From Osmia lignaria lignaria (Eukaryota > Arthropoda > Insecta > Hymenoptera > Megachilidae), in the NCBI RefSeq assembly GCF_051020975.1, contig NW_027478159.1, forward strand, positions 13,966,501 to 14,030,500: a stretch of 64,000 bases of DNA, written 5' to 3'. The notes beneath the pieces were generated by a model, which was given only the letters and a program-made list of their open reading frames with translations, was not told where the DNA came from and searched no databases. The stretch's first letter is position 1. Each line of letters opens with the position of its first letter. A program made the position numbers and the translations under genes. Shown here piece by piece: positions 27,689 through 39,000 of this stretch.

Positions 27689-28332
27689 CTATGATATTTT
27701 TTGATCAGATGCGTAGTTCTCGAGATATATCAAGATATTTAAAAGTTTCGTAGCCGCACCAACATAATAGAGATACAGAAACACCGTGGCCCCTTTCTTT
27801 GAGATAACTCTGCACTATTGCGAGCTGCAAATGCCACTTCCAGCTTAGCTGTGCAGAAGAAGAACAACAAGAAGAAGAAATATCTCGAAATATGTCCGTC
27901 AGGCCCCTTCCCTTGAGATAAATCTGCACATATCTCGGAAACGAAGCGAGCTATGGCAAAATGTTAAGAGACATTTTTTGTAGAGAATTATGTTTCCTAC
28001 AATTTATGCTCTATGATATTTTTTGATCAGAAGCGTAGTTTTCGAGATATATCGAGATATTTAAAAGTTCCGAAGCCGCACCAACATAATAGGGATACAG
28101 AAACACCGTGGCCCCTTTCTTTGAGATAACTCTGCACTAGTGCGAGCCGCAAATGCCACTTCCAGCTTAGCTGTGCAGAGGAAGAACAACAAGAAGAAGA
28201 AATATCTCGAAATATGTCCGTCAGGCCAGTTCCTTTGAGCTGAATCTGCAAATATCTCGGAAACGAAGCGAGCTATGGCAAAATCTTGAGAGACGTTTTT
28301 TGTAGAGAATTATGTTTCCTACAATTTATGTT

Positions 28333-31300
28333 CTATGATATTTTTTGATCAGAAGCGTAGTTCTCGAGATATATCGAGATACTTAAAAGTTCCGAAGCCG
28401 CACCAACATAATAGGGATACAGAAACACCGTGGCCCCTTTCTTTGAGATAACTCTGCACTAGTGCGAGCCGCAAATGCCACTTCCAGCTTAGCTGTGCAG
28501 AAGAAGAACAACAAGAAGAAGAAATATCTCGAAATATGGCCGTCAGGCCCCTTCCCTTGAGATAAATCTGCAAATATCTCGGAAACGAAGCGAGCTATGG
28601 CAAAATGTTTAGAGACCTTTCTTGTAGAGAATTAAGTTTCCTACTTTTCATGTTCTATGATATTTTTTGATCAGATGCGTAGTTCTCGAGATATATCAAG
28701 ATATTTAAAAGTTCCGAAGCCGCACCAACATAATAGAGATACAGAAACACCGTGGCCCCTTTCTTTGAGATAACTCTGCACTATTGCGCGCTGCAAATGC
28801 CACTTCCAGCTTAGCTGTGCAGAAGAAGAACAACAAGAAGAAGAAATATCTCGAAATATGTCCGTTAGGCCCCTTCCCTTGAGATAAATCTGCAAATATC
28901 TCGGAAACGAAGCGAGCTATGGCAAAATGTTAAGAGACCTTTTTTGTAGACAATTAAGTTTCCTACTTTTTATGTTCTATGATATTTTTTGATCAGATGC
29001 GTAGTTCTCGAGATATATCAAGATATTTAAAAGTTCCGAAGCCGCACCAACATAATAGAGATACAGAAACACCGTGGCCCCTTTCTTTGAGATAACTCTG
29101 CACTATTGCGAGCTGTAAATGCCACTTCCAGCTTAGCTGTGCAGAAGAAGAACAACAAGAAGAAGAAATATCTCGAAATATGTCCGTCAGGCCCCTTCCC
29201 TTGAGATATATCTGCAAATATCTCGGAAACGAAGCGAGCTATGGCAAAATGTTAAGAGACCTTTTTTGTCGAGAATTATGTTTCCTACAATTTATGTTCT
29301 ATGATATTTTTTGATCAGAAGCGTAGTTTTCGAGATATATCGAGATATTTAAAAGTTCCGAAGCCGCACCAACATAATAGAGATACAGAAACACCGTGGC
29401 CCCTTTCTTTGAGATGACTCTGCACTATTGCGAGCTGGAAATGCCACTGCCAGTTTAGCTGTGCAGAAGAAGAACAACAAGAAGAAGAAATATCTCGAAA
29501 TATGTCCGTTAGGCCCCTTCCCTTGAGATAAATCTGCAAATATCTCGGAAACGAAGCGAGCTATGGCAAAATGTTAAGAGACCTTTTTTGTAGACAATTA
29601 AGTTTCCTACTTTTCATGTTCTATGATATTTTTTGATCAGATGCGTAGTTCTCGAGATATATCAAGATATTTAAAAGTTCCGAAGCCGCACCAACATAAT
29701 AGAGATACAGAAACACCGTGGCCCCCTTCTTTGAGATAACTCTGCACTATTGCGAGCTGCAAATGCCACTTCCAGCTTAGCTGTGCAGAAGAAGAACAAC
29801 AAGAAGAAGAAATATCTCGAAATATGTCCGTCAGGCCCCTTCCCTTGAGATAAATCTGCAAATATCTCGGAAACGAAGCGAGCTATGGCAAAATGTTAAG
29901 AGACCTTTTTTGTAGAGAATTAAGTTTCCTACTTTTTATGTTCTATGATATGTTTTGATCAGATGCGTAGTTCTCGAGATATATCAAGATATTTAAAAGT
30001 TCCGAAGCCGCACCAACATAATAGAGATACAGAAACACCGTGGCCCCTTTCTTTGAGATAACTCTGCACTATTGCGAGCTGCAAATGCCACTTCCAGCTT
30101 AGCTGTGCAGAGGAAGAACAACAAGAAGAAGAAATATCTCGAAATATGTCCGTCAGACCCCTTCCCTCGAGATAAATCTGCAAATATCTCGGAAACGAAG
30201 AGAGCTATGGCAAAATGTTAAGAGACCTTTTTTGTAGAGAATTAAGTTTCCTACTTTTCATGTTCTATGATATTTTTTGATCAGATGCGTAGTTCTCGAG
30301 ATATATCAAGATATTTAAAAGTTCCGAAGCCGCACCAACATAATAGAGATACAGAAACACCGTGGCCCCTTTCTTTGAGATAACTCTGCACTATTGCGAG
30401 CTGCAAATGCCACTTCCAGCTTAGCTGTGCAGAAGAAGAACAACAAGAAGAAGAATTATCTCGAAATATGTCCGTCAGGCCCCTTCCCTTGAGATAAATC
30501 TGCAAATATCTCGGAAACGAAGCGAGCTATGGCAAAATGTTAAGAGACCTTTTTTGTAGAGAATTAAGTTTCCTACTTTCTTTGTTCTATGATATTTTTC
30601 GATCAGAGGCGTAGTTCTCGAGATATATCAAGATATTACAAGCTCCGAAGCTGCACCAACATAATAGAGGTACAGAAACACCGTGGCCCCTTTCTTTGAG
30701 ATAACTCGGCACTATTGCGAGCTGCAAATGCCACTTCCAGCTTAGCTGTGCAGAAGAAGAACAACAAGAATAAGAAATATTTCGAAATATGTCCGTCAGG
30801 CCCCTTCCCTTGAGATAAATCTGTAAATATCTCGGAAACGAAGCGAGCTATGGCAAAATGTTAAGAGACCTTTTTTGTAGAGAATTAAGTTTCCTACTTT
30901 CTTTGTTCTATGATATTTTTCGATCAGAGGCGTAGTTCTCGAGATATATCAAGATATTTAAAAGTTCCGAAGCCGCACCAACATAATAGAGATACAGAAA
31001 CACCGTGGCCCCTCTCTTTGAGATAACTCTGCACGATTGCGAGCTGGAAATGCCACTTCCAGTTTAGCTGTGCAGAAGAAGAACAACAAGAAGAAGAAAT
31101 ATCTCGAAATATGTCCGTCAGGCCCCTTCCGTTGAGATAAATCTGCAAATATCTCGGAAACGAAGCGAGCTACGGCAAAATGTTGAGAGACCTTTTTTGT
31201 AGAAAATTAGGTTTCCTACTTTTTATGTTCTATGATATTTTTTGATCAGATGCGTAGTTCTCGAGATATATCAAGATATTTAAAAGTTCCGAAGCCGCAC

Positions 31301-31873
31301 CAACATAATAGAGATACAGAAACACCGTGGCCCCTTTCTTTGCGATAACTCTGCACTATTGCGAGCTGCAAATGCCACTTCCAGCTTAGCTGTGCAGAAG
31401 AAGAACAACAAGAAGAAGAAATATCTCGAAATATGTCCGTCAGGCCCCTTCCCTTGAGATAAATCTGTAAATATCTCGGAAACGAAGCGAGCTATGGCAA
31501 AATGTTAAGAGACCTTTTTTGTAGAGAATTAAGTTTCCTACTTTTTATGTTCTATGATATTTTTTGATCAGATGCGTAGTTCTCGAGATATATCAAGATA
31601 TTTAAAAGCTCCGAAGCTGCACCTACATAATAGAGGTACAGAAACACCGTGGCCCCTTTCTTTGAGATAACTCTGCACTATTGCGAGCTGCAAATGCCAC
31701 TTCCAGCTTAGCTGTGCAGAGGAAGAACAACAAGAAGAAGAAATATCTCGAAATATGTCCGTCAGGCCAGTTCCTTTGAGCTGTATCTGCAAATATCTCG
31801 GAAACGAAGCGAGCTATGGCAAAATGTTAAGAGACGTTTTTTGTAGAGAATTATGTTTCCTACAATTTATGTT
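28333..31873. repeat. Eleven-monomer higher-order block, copy 1 (3541 bp)
   Basis: Shared markers in order: AAATATGGCCGTC; TTGCGCGCTGC; GTCGAGAATTATG; GAGATGACTC with CACTGCCAG; AAGAGAGCTATG; CAGACCCC with CCCTCGAG; AAGAATTATC; ATATTACAAGC (with 1-bp deletion); TGCACGATTG with CCGTTGAG; TTTGCGATAAC; CACCTACATAATAG. All recur 3541 bp downstream. This copy differs from the later ones at several sites (for example GATATGTTTTGATC near 29949), making it the outgroup. Confidence 0.93.
30587..30907. repeat. 321-bp monomer, ATATTACAAGC deletion
   Basis: ATATTACAAGC (30634-30644) replaces ATATTTAAAAGC, one base shorter. The head is CGATCAGAGGCG. This is the first of three copies (also 34128 and 38957), all carried by the block duplications. 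Confidence 0.9.
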
Positions 31874-33169
31874 CTATGATATTTTTTGATCAGAAGCGTA
31901 GTTCTCGAGATATATCGAGATACTTAAAAGTTCCGAAGCCGCACCAACATAATAGGGATACAGAAACACCGTGGCCCCTTTCTTTGAGATAACTCTGCAC
32001 TAGTGCGAGCCGCAAATGCCACTTCCAGCTTAGCTGTGCAGAAGAAGAACAACAAGAAGAAGAAATATCTCGAAATATGGCCGTCAGGCCCCTTCCCTTG
32101 AGATAAATCTGCAAATATCTCGGAAACGAAGCGAGCTATGGCAAAATGTTTAGAGACCTTTCTTGTAGAGAATTAAGTTTCCTACTTTTCATGTTCTATG
32201 ATATTTTTTGATCAGATGCGTAGTTCTCGAGATATATCAAGATATTTAAAAGTTCCGAAGCCGCACCAACATAATAGAGATACAGAAACACCGTGGCCCC
32301 TTTCTTTGAGATAACTCTGCACTATTGCGCGCTGCAAATGCCACTTCCAGCTTAGCTGTGCAGAAGAAGAACAACAAGAAGAAGAAATATCTCGAAATAT
32401 GTCCGTTAGGCCCCTTCCCTTGAGATAAATCTGCAAATATCTCGGAAACGAAGCGAGCTATGGCAAAATGTTAAGAGACCTTTTTTGTAGACAATTAAGT
32501 TTCCTACTTTTTATGTTCTATGATATTTTTTGATCAGATGCGTAGTTCTCGAGATATATCAAGATATTTAAAAGTTCCGAAGCCGCACCAACATAATAGA
32601 GATACAGAAACACCGTGGCCCCTTTCTTTGAGATAACTCTGCACTATTGCGAGCTGTAAATGCCACTTCCAGCTTAGCTGTGCAGAAGAAGAACAACAAG
32701 AAGAAGAAATATCTCGAAATATGTCCGTCAGGCCCCTTCCCTTGAGATATATCTGCAAATATCTCGGAAACGAAGCGAGCTATGGCAAAATGTGAAGAGA
32801 CCTTTTTTGTCGAGAATTATGTTTCCTACAATTTATGTTCTATGATATTTTTTGATCAGAAGCGTAGTTTTCGAGATATATCGAGATATTTAAAAGTTCC
32901 GAAGCCGCACCAACATAATAGAGATACAGAAACACCGTGGCCCCTTTCTTTGAGATGACTCTGCACTATTGCGAGCTGGAAATGCCACTGCCAGTTTAGC
33001 TGTGCAGAAGAAGAACAACAAGAAGAAGAAATATCTCGAAATATGTCCGTTAGGCCCCTTCCCTTGAGATAAATCTGCAAATATCTCGGAAACGAAGCGA
33101 GCTATGGCAAAATGTTAAGAGACCTTTTTTGTAGACAATTAAGTTTCCTACTTTTTATGTTCTATGATA

Positions 33170-33180
33170 TTTTTTGATCA
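33170..33180. other. T6 run followed by TGATCA (BclI-type site) at monomer head
   Basis: T6 then TGATCA is present in most monomers, so a single site per repeat would give a 322-bp ladder. It is lost in recognisable subfamilies: CGATCA in monomers such as 30587, 30908, 34128, 34449, 38957, 39278, 61493, 62781 and 63425; GATCAC at 20927, 21893, 43142 and 47006 changes the flank only; TATCTG replaces it at 25435 and 25757; and a diverged CTGGTTAAA segment replaces it at 51836 and 57952. Confidence 0.85.
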
Positions 33181-33190
33181 GATGCGTAGT

Positions 33191-33218
33191 TCTCGAGATA
33201 TATCAAGATATTTAAAAG
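33191..33218. other. Palindromic AT-rich segment (CTCGAG, GATATATC, TATTTAAAAG)
   Basis: CTCGAG (XhoI-type palindrome, 33192-33197) overlaps the 8-bp palindrome GATATATC (33197-33204) and is followed by a TATA-like TATTTAAAAG. Two linked states exist across the array: TTCTCGAG with ATATCAAG, and TTTTCGAG with ATATCGAG. The second state destroys CTCGAG. The TATA-like string could in principle support satellite transcription, but nothing in the sequence demonstrates a promoter. Confidence 0.55.
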
Positions 33219-33313
33219 TTCCGAAGCCGCACCAACATAATAGAGATACAGAAACACCGTGGCCCCTTTCTTTGAGATAACTCTGCACTATTGCGAGCTG
33301 CAAATGCCACTTC

Positions 33314-33324
33314 CAGCTTAGCTG
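33314..33324. other. Short dyad CAGCT-T-AGCTG
   Basis: An 11-bp inverted repeat with 5-bp arms and a 1-base centre, present in most monomers. An upstream AGCTG (33296-33300 in this copy) can pair with the same CAGCT, so two alternative small hairpins overlap here. A linked variant changes both elements (see the finding on hairpin variants). No function is known to me. Confidence 0.5.
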
Positions 33325-33327
33325 TGC

Positions 33328-33353
33328 AGAAGAAGAACAACAAGAAGAAGAAA
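33328..33353. repeat. Purine-rich GAA/CAA trinucleotide tract
   Basis: About 26 bases made of AGA/GAA units interrupted by two CAA units, with no T on the plus strand in this copy. It lies just right of the monomer centre and is kept in nearly every copy, with small variants (GAGGAAGAA; AACAAGAAG, as near 4684; GGAGAAG; AATAAG; AACAAG). Unlike ordinary microsatellites it shows almost no length change over 199 copies. Read on the minus strand it gives the Ser/Cys-rich stretch of the chance reading frame. Confidence 0.8.
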
Positions 33354-34127
33354 TATCTCGAAATATGTCCGTCAGGCCCCTTCCCTTGAGATAAATCTGC
33401 AAATATCTCGGAAACGAAGAGAGCTATCGCAAAATGTTAAGAGACCTTTTTTGTAGAGAATTAAGTTTCCTACTTTTCATGTTCTATGATATTTTTTGAT
33501 CAGAAGCGTAGTTCTCGAGATATATCAAGATATTTAAAAGTTCCGAAGCCGCACCAACATAATAGAGATACAGAAACACCGTGGCCCCTTTCTTTGAGAT
33601 AACTCTGCACTATTGCGAGCTGCAAATGCCACTTCCAGCTTAGCTGTGCAGAAGAAGAACAACAAGAAGAAGAAATATCTCGAAATATGTCCGTCAGACC
33701 CCTTCCCTCGAGATAAATCTGCAAATATCTCGGAAACGAAGAGAGCTATGGCAAAATGTTAAGAGACCTTTTTTGTAGAGAATTAAGTTTCCTACTTTTC
33801 ATGTTCTATGATATTTTTTGATCAGATGCGTAGTTCTCGAGATATATCAAGATATTTAAAAGTTCCGAAGCCGCACCAACATAATAGAGATACAGAAACA
33901 CCGTGGCCCCTTTCTTTGAGATAACTCTGCACTATTGCGAGCTGCAAATGCCACTTCCAGCTTAGCTGTGCAGAAGAAGAACAACAAGAAGAAGAATTAT
34001 CTCGAAATATGTCCGTCAGGCCCCTTCCCTTGAGATAAATCTGCAAATATCTCGGAAACGAAGCGAGCTATGGCAAAATGTTAAGAGACCTTTTTTGTAG
34101 AGAATTAAGTTTCCTACTTTCTTTGTT

Positions 34128-34448
34128 CTATGATATTTTTCGATCAGAGGCGTAGTTCTCGAGATATATCAAGATATTACAAGCTCCGAAGCTGCACCAA
34201 CATAATAGAGGTACAGAAACACCGTGGCCCCTTTCTTTGAGATAACTCGGCACTATTGCGAGCTGCAAATGCCACTTCCAGCTTAGCTGTGCAGAAGAAG
34301 AACAACAAGAATAAGAAATATTTCGAAATATGTCCGTCAGGCCCCTTCCCTTGAGATAAATCTGTAAATATCTCGGAAACGAAGCGAGCTATGGCAAAAT
34401 GTTAAGAGACCTTTTTTGTAGAGAATTAAGTTTCCTACTTTCTTTGTT
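34128..34448. repeat. 321-bp monomer, copy of 30587
   Basis: Same ATATTACAAGC 1-bp deletion (34175-34185) and CGATCAGAGGCG head as 30587. Confidence 0.9.
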
Positions 34449-35736
34449 CTATGATATTTTTCGATCAGAGGCGTAGTTCTCGAGATATATCAAGATATTT
34501 AAAAGTTCCGAAGCCGCACCAACATAATAGAGATACAGAAACACCGTGGCCCCTCTCTTTGAGATAACTCTGCACGATTGCGAGCTGGAAATGCCACTTC
34601 CAGTTTAGCTGTGCAGAAGAAGAACAACAAGAAGAAGAAATATCTCGAAATATGTCCGTCAGGCCCCTTCCGTTGAGATAAATCTGCAAATATCTCGGAA
34701 ACGAAGCGAGCTACGGCAAAATGTTGAGAGACCTTTTTTGTAGAAAATTAGGTTTCCTACTTTTTATGTTCTATGATATTTTTTGATCAGATGCGTAGTT
34801 CTCGAGATATATCAAGATATTTAAAAGTTCCGAAGCCGCACCAACATAATAGAGATACAGAAACACCGTGGCCCCTTTCTTTGCGATAACTCTGCACTAT
34901 TGCGAGCTGCAAATGCCACTTCCAGCTTAGCTGTGCAGAAGAAGAACAACAAGAAGAAGAAATATCTCGAAATATGTCCGTCAGGCCCCTTCCCTTGAGA
35001 TAAATCTGTAAATATCTCGGAAACGAAGCGAGCTATGGCAAAATGTTAAGAGACCTTTTTTGTAGAGAATTAAGTTTCCTACTTTTTATGTTCTATGATA
35101 TTTTTTGATCAGATGCGTAGTTCTCGAGATATATCAAGATATTTAAAAGCTCCGAAGCTGCACCTACATAATAGAGGTACAGAAACACTGTGGCCCCTTT
35201 CTTTGAGATAACTCTGCACTATTGCGAGCTGCAAATGCCACTTCCAGCTTAGCTGTGCAGAAGAAGAACAACAAGAATAAGAAATATTTCGAAATATGTC
35301 CGTCAGGCCCCTTCCCTTGAGATAAATCTGCAAATATCTCGGAAACGAAGCGAGCTACGGCAAAATGTTAAGCGACCTTTTTTGTAGAAAATTAGGTTTC
35401 CTACTTTTTATGTTCTATGATATTTTTTGATCAGATGCGTAGTTCTCGAGATATATCAAGATATTTAAAAGTTCCGAAGCGGCACCAACATAATAGAGAT
35501 ACAGAAACACCGTGGCCCCTTTCTTTGAGGTAACTCTGCACTATTGCGAGCTGCAAATGCCACTTCCAGCTTAGCTGTGCAGAAGAAGAACAACAAGAAG
35601 AAGAAATATCTCGAAATATGTCCCTCAGGCCCCTTCCCTTGAGATAAATCTGCAAATATCTCGGAAACGAAGCGAGCTATGGCAAAATGTTAAGAGACCT
35701 TTTTTGTAGAGAATTATGTTTCCTACAATTTACGTT

Positions 35737-36058
35737 CTCTGATATTTTTTGATCAGAAGCGTAGTTTTCGAGATATATCAAGATATTTAAAAGTTCCGAA
35801 GCCGCAGCAACATAATAGAGATACAGAAACACCGTGGCCCCTTTCTTTGAGATAACTCTGCACTATTGCGCGCTGCAAATGCCACATCCAGCTTAGCTGT
35901 GCAGAAGAAGAACAACAAGAAGAAGAAATATCTCGAAATATGTCCGTCAGGCCCCTTCCGTTGAGATAAATCTGCAAATATCTCGGAAACGAAGCGAGCT
36001 ACGGCAAAATGTTGAGAGACCTTTTTTGTAGAAAATTAGGTTTCCTACTTTTTATGTT
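35737..36058. repeat. Hybrid monomer next to block copy 3
   Basis: The left part carries AAGCG, CCGCAGCAAC, TTGCGCGCTGC and CACATCCAG. The right part (CCGTTGAG, GAGCTACGGC, TGTTGAGAGACC, GAAAATTAGG) matches the ends of 30908, 34449 and 39278. The switch lies between about 35891 and 35959 and marks the left junction of the copied segment that continues at 36059. Confidence 0.75.
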
Positions 36059-39000
36059 CTATGATATTTTTTGATCAGATGCGTAGTTCTCGAGATATAT
36101 CAAGATATTTAAAAGTTCCGAAGCCGCACCAACATAATAGAGATACAGAAACACCGTGGCCCCTTTCTTTGCGATAACTCTGCACTATTGCGAGCTGCAA
36201 ATGCCACTTCCAGCTTAGCTGTGCAGAAGAAGAACAACAAGAAGAAGAAATATCTCGAAATATGTCCGTCAGGCCCCTTCCCTTGAGATAAATCTGTAAA
36301 TATCTCGGAAACGAAGCGAGCTATGGCAAAATGTTAAGAGACCTTTTTTGTAGAGAATTAAGTTTCCTACTTTTTATGTTCTATGATATTTTTTGATCAG
36401 ATGCGTAGTTCTCGAGATATATCAAGATATTTAAAAGCTCCGAAGCTGCACCTACATAATAGAGGTACAGAAACACCGTGGCCCCTTTCTTTGAGATAAC
36501 TCTGCACTATTGCGAGCTGCAAATGCCACTTCCAGCTTAGCTGTGCAGAGGAAGAACAACAAGAAGAAGAAATATCTCGAAATATGTCCGTCAGGCCAGT
36601 TCCTTTGAGCTGTATCTGCAAATATCTCGGAAACGAAGCGAGCTATGGCAAAATGTTAAGAGACGTTTTTTGTAGAGAATTATGTTTCCTACAATTTATG
36701 TTCTATGATATTTTTTGATCAGAAGCGTAGTTCTCGAGATATATCGAGATACTTAAAAGTTCCGAAGCCGCACCAACATAATAGGGATACAGAAACACCG
36801 TGGCCCCTTTCTTTGAGATAACTCTGCACTAGTGCGAGCCGCAAATGCCACTTCCAGCTTAGCTGTGCAGAAGAAGAACAACAAGAAGAAGAAATATCTC
36901 GAAATATGGCCGTCAGGCCCCTTCCCTTGAGATAAATCTGCAAATATCTCGGAAACGAAGCGAGCTATGGCAAAATGTTTAGACACCTTTCTTGTAGAGA
37001 ATTAAGTTTCCTACTTTTCATGTTCTATGATATTTTTTGATCAGATGCGTAGTTCTCGAGATATATCAAGATATTTAAAAGTTCCGAAGCCGCACCAACA
37101 TAATAGAGATACAGAAACACCGTGGCCCCTTTCTTTGAGATAACTCTGCACTATTGCGCGCTGCAAATGCCACTTCCAGCTTAGCTGTGCAGAAGAAGAA
37201 CAACAAGAAGAAGAAATATCTCGAAATATGTCCGTTAGGCCCCTTCCCTTGAGATAAATCTGCAAATATGTCGGAAACGAAGCGAGCTATGGCAAAATGT
37301 TAAGAGACCTTTTTTGTAGACAATTAAGTTTCCTACTTTTTATGTTCTATGATATTTTTTGATCAGATGCGTAGTTCTCGAGATATATCAAGATATTTAA
37401 AAGTTCCGAAGCCGCACCAACATAATAGAGATACAGAAACACCGTGGCCCCTTTCTTTGAGATAACTCTGCACTATTGCGAGCTGTAAATGCCACTTCCA
37501 GCTTAGCTGTGCAGAAGAAGAACAACAAGAAGAAGAAATATCTCGAAATATGTCCGTCAGGCCCCTTCCCTTGAGATATATCTGCAAATATCTCGGAAAC
37601 GAAGCGAGCTATGGCAAAATGTTAAGAGACCTTTTTTGTCGAGAATTATGTTTCCTACAATTTATGTTCTATGATATTTTTTGATCAGAAGCGTAGTTTT
37701 CGAGATATATCGAGATATTTAAAAGTTCCGAAGCCGCACCAACATAATAGAGATACAGAAACACCGTGGCCCCTTTCTTTGAGATGACTCTGCACTATTG
37801 CGAGCTGGAAATGCCACTGCCAGTTTAGCTGTGCAGAAGAAGAACAACAAGAAGAAGAAATATCTCGAAATATGTCCGTTAGGCCCCTTCCCTTGAGATA
37901 AATCTGCAAATATCTCGGAAACGAAGCGAGCTATGGCAAAATGTTAAGAGACCTTTTTTGTAGAAAATTAAGTTTCCTACTTTTTATGTTCTATGATATT
38001 TTTTGATCAGATGCGTAGTTCTCGAGATATATCAAGATATTTAAAAGTTCCGAAGCCGCACCAACATAATAGAGATACAGAAACACCGTGGCCCCTTTCT
38101 TTGAGATAACTCTGCACTATTGCGAGCTGCAAATGCCACTTCCAGCTTAGCTGTGCAGAAGAAGAACAACAAGAAGAAGAAATATCTCGAAATATGTCCG
38201 TCAGGCCCCTTCCCTTGAGATAAATCTGCAAATATCTCGGAAACGAAGAGAGCTATGGCAAAATGTTAAGAGACCTTTTTTGTAGAGAATTAAGTTTCCT
38301 ACTTTTCATGTTCTATGATATTTTTTGATCAGAAGCGTAGTTCTCGAGATATATCAAGATATTTAAAAGTTCCGAAGCCGCACCAACATAATAGAGATAC
38401 AGAAACACCGTGGCCCCTTTCTTTGAGATAACTCTGCACTATTGCGAGCTGCAAATGCCACTTCCAGCTTAGCTGTGCAGAAGAAGAACAACAAGAAGAA
38501 GAAATATCTCGAAATATGTCCGTCAGACCCCTTCCCTCGAGATAAATCTGCAAATATCTCGGAAACGAAGAGAGCTATGGCAAAATGTTAAGAGACCTTT
38601 TTTGTAGAGAATTAAGTTTCCTACTTTTCATGTTCTATGATATTTTTTGATCAGATGCGTAGTTCTCGAGATATATCAAGATATTTAAAAGTTCCGAAGC
38701 CGCACCAACATAATAGAGATACAGAAACACCGTGGCCCCTTTCTTTGAGATAACTCTGCACTATTGCGAGCTGCAAATGCCACTTCCAGCTTAGCTGTGC
38801 AGAAGAAGAACAACAAGAAGAAGAATTATCTCGAAATATGTCCGTCAGGCCCCTTCGCTTGAGATAAATCTGCAAATATCTCGGAAACGAAGCGAGCTAT
38901 GGCAAAATGTTAAGAGACCTTTTTTGTAGAGAATTAAGTTTCCTACTTTCTTTGTTCTATGATATTTTTCGATCAGAGGCGTAGTTCTCGAGATATATCA

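Larger units (their letters stand above)
33272..33401. repeat. Internal direct repeat TTGAGATAA(C/A)TCTGCA, 114 bp apart
   Basis: TTGAGATAACTCTGCA at 33272-33287 recurs with one mismatch as TTGAGATAAATCTGCA at 33386-33401. Both copies are present in most monomers. This suggests the 322-bp unit was itself built partly by duplication of a shorter motif, although the sequence between the two copies is not obviously related. Confidence 0.6.
33178..33402 (-). other. Recurring 74-codon minus-strand open frame, probably not a gene
   Basis: An open frame of 225 bases including its stop occurs on the minus strand of most monomers, ending at the TGA within TGATCA. The putative start is TTG; the consensus has no in-frame ATG anywhere in the frame, and in most copies the upstream frame is closed by a TAG from GCTATGG. 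The conceptual product is Ser/Cys-rich in its middle because it reads the GAA/CAA tract, and has no recognisable domain. Common variants change amino acids (Gln-Leu-Ala-Ile to Arg-Leu-Ala-Leu; Tyr to Gln with Arg to Thr; Glu to Lys with Ile to Phe). Frameshifts or stops break it in several copies. 322 is not a multiple of three, so neighbouring frames do not join. Confidence 0.75.
33162..33483. repeat. Representative consensus-like 322-bp monomer
   Basis: This copy is close to the commonest sequence at most positions and is used as the reference for internal landmarks. In order it holds: a T6 run and TGATCA (offsets 9-19), CTCGAG (31-36), the palindrome GATATATC (36-43), TATTTAAAAG (48-57), TTGAGATAACTCTGCA (111-126), CAGCTTAGCTG (153-163), a purine-rich GAA/CAA tract (167-192), ATATCTCGA (192-200), TTGAGATAAATCTGCA (225-240), ATATCTCGG (242-250), GGAAACGAAG (249-258) and a second T6 run (286-291). 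Private differences include GCTATCGC in place of GCTATGGC and a C inside the final T-run. Confidence 0.9.
31874..35414. repeat. Eleven-monomer higher-order block, copy 2 (3541 bp)
   Basis: Directly follows copy 1 with the same marker order. The last monomer (35093) keeps CACCTACATAATAG but then switches to AATAAGAAATATTTCG and loses the AGGCCAGTTCC module, showing a change of template within that monomer. Confidence 0.93.

Noticed and set aside
33175..33209. Transposon terminal inverted repeats around TGATCA and GATATATC
   Set aside because: The palindromes are short, occur in every monomer and are not paired with target-site duplications or a transposase frame.
33403..33419. Possible CENP-B box in CTCGGAAACGAAG
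   Set aside because: GGAAACG on the plus strand matches the right part of the CENP-B box and CTTCGTT on the minus strand matches its left part, but neither strand has both the TTCG and CGGG cores at the required spacing. I do not call a CENP-B box.
33447..33452. T6 runs as RNA polymerase III terminators
   Set aside because: No convincing A-box or B-box promoter was seen upstream on either strand, so T-runs alone do not support a Pol III gene.
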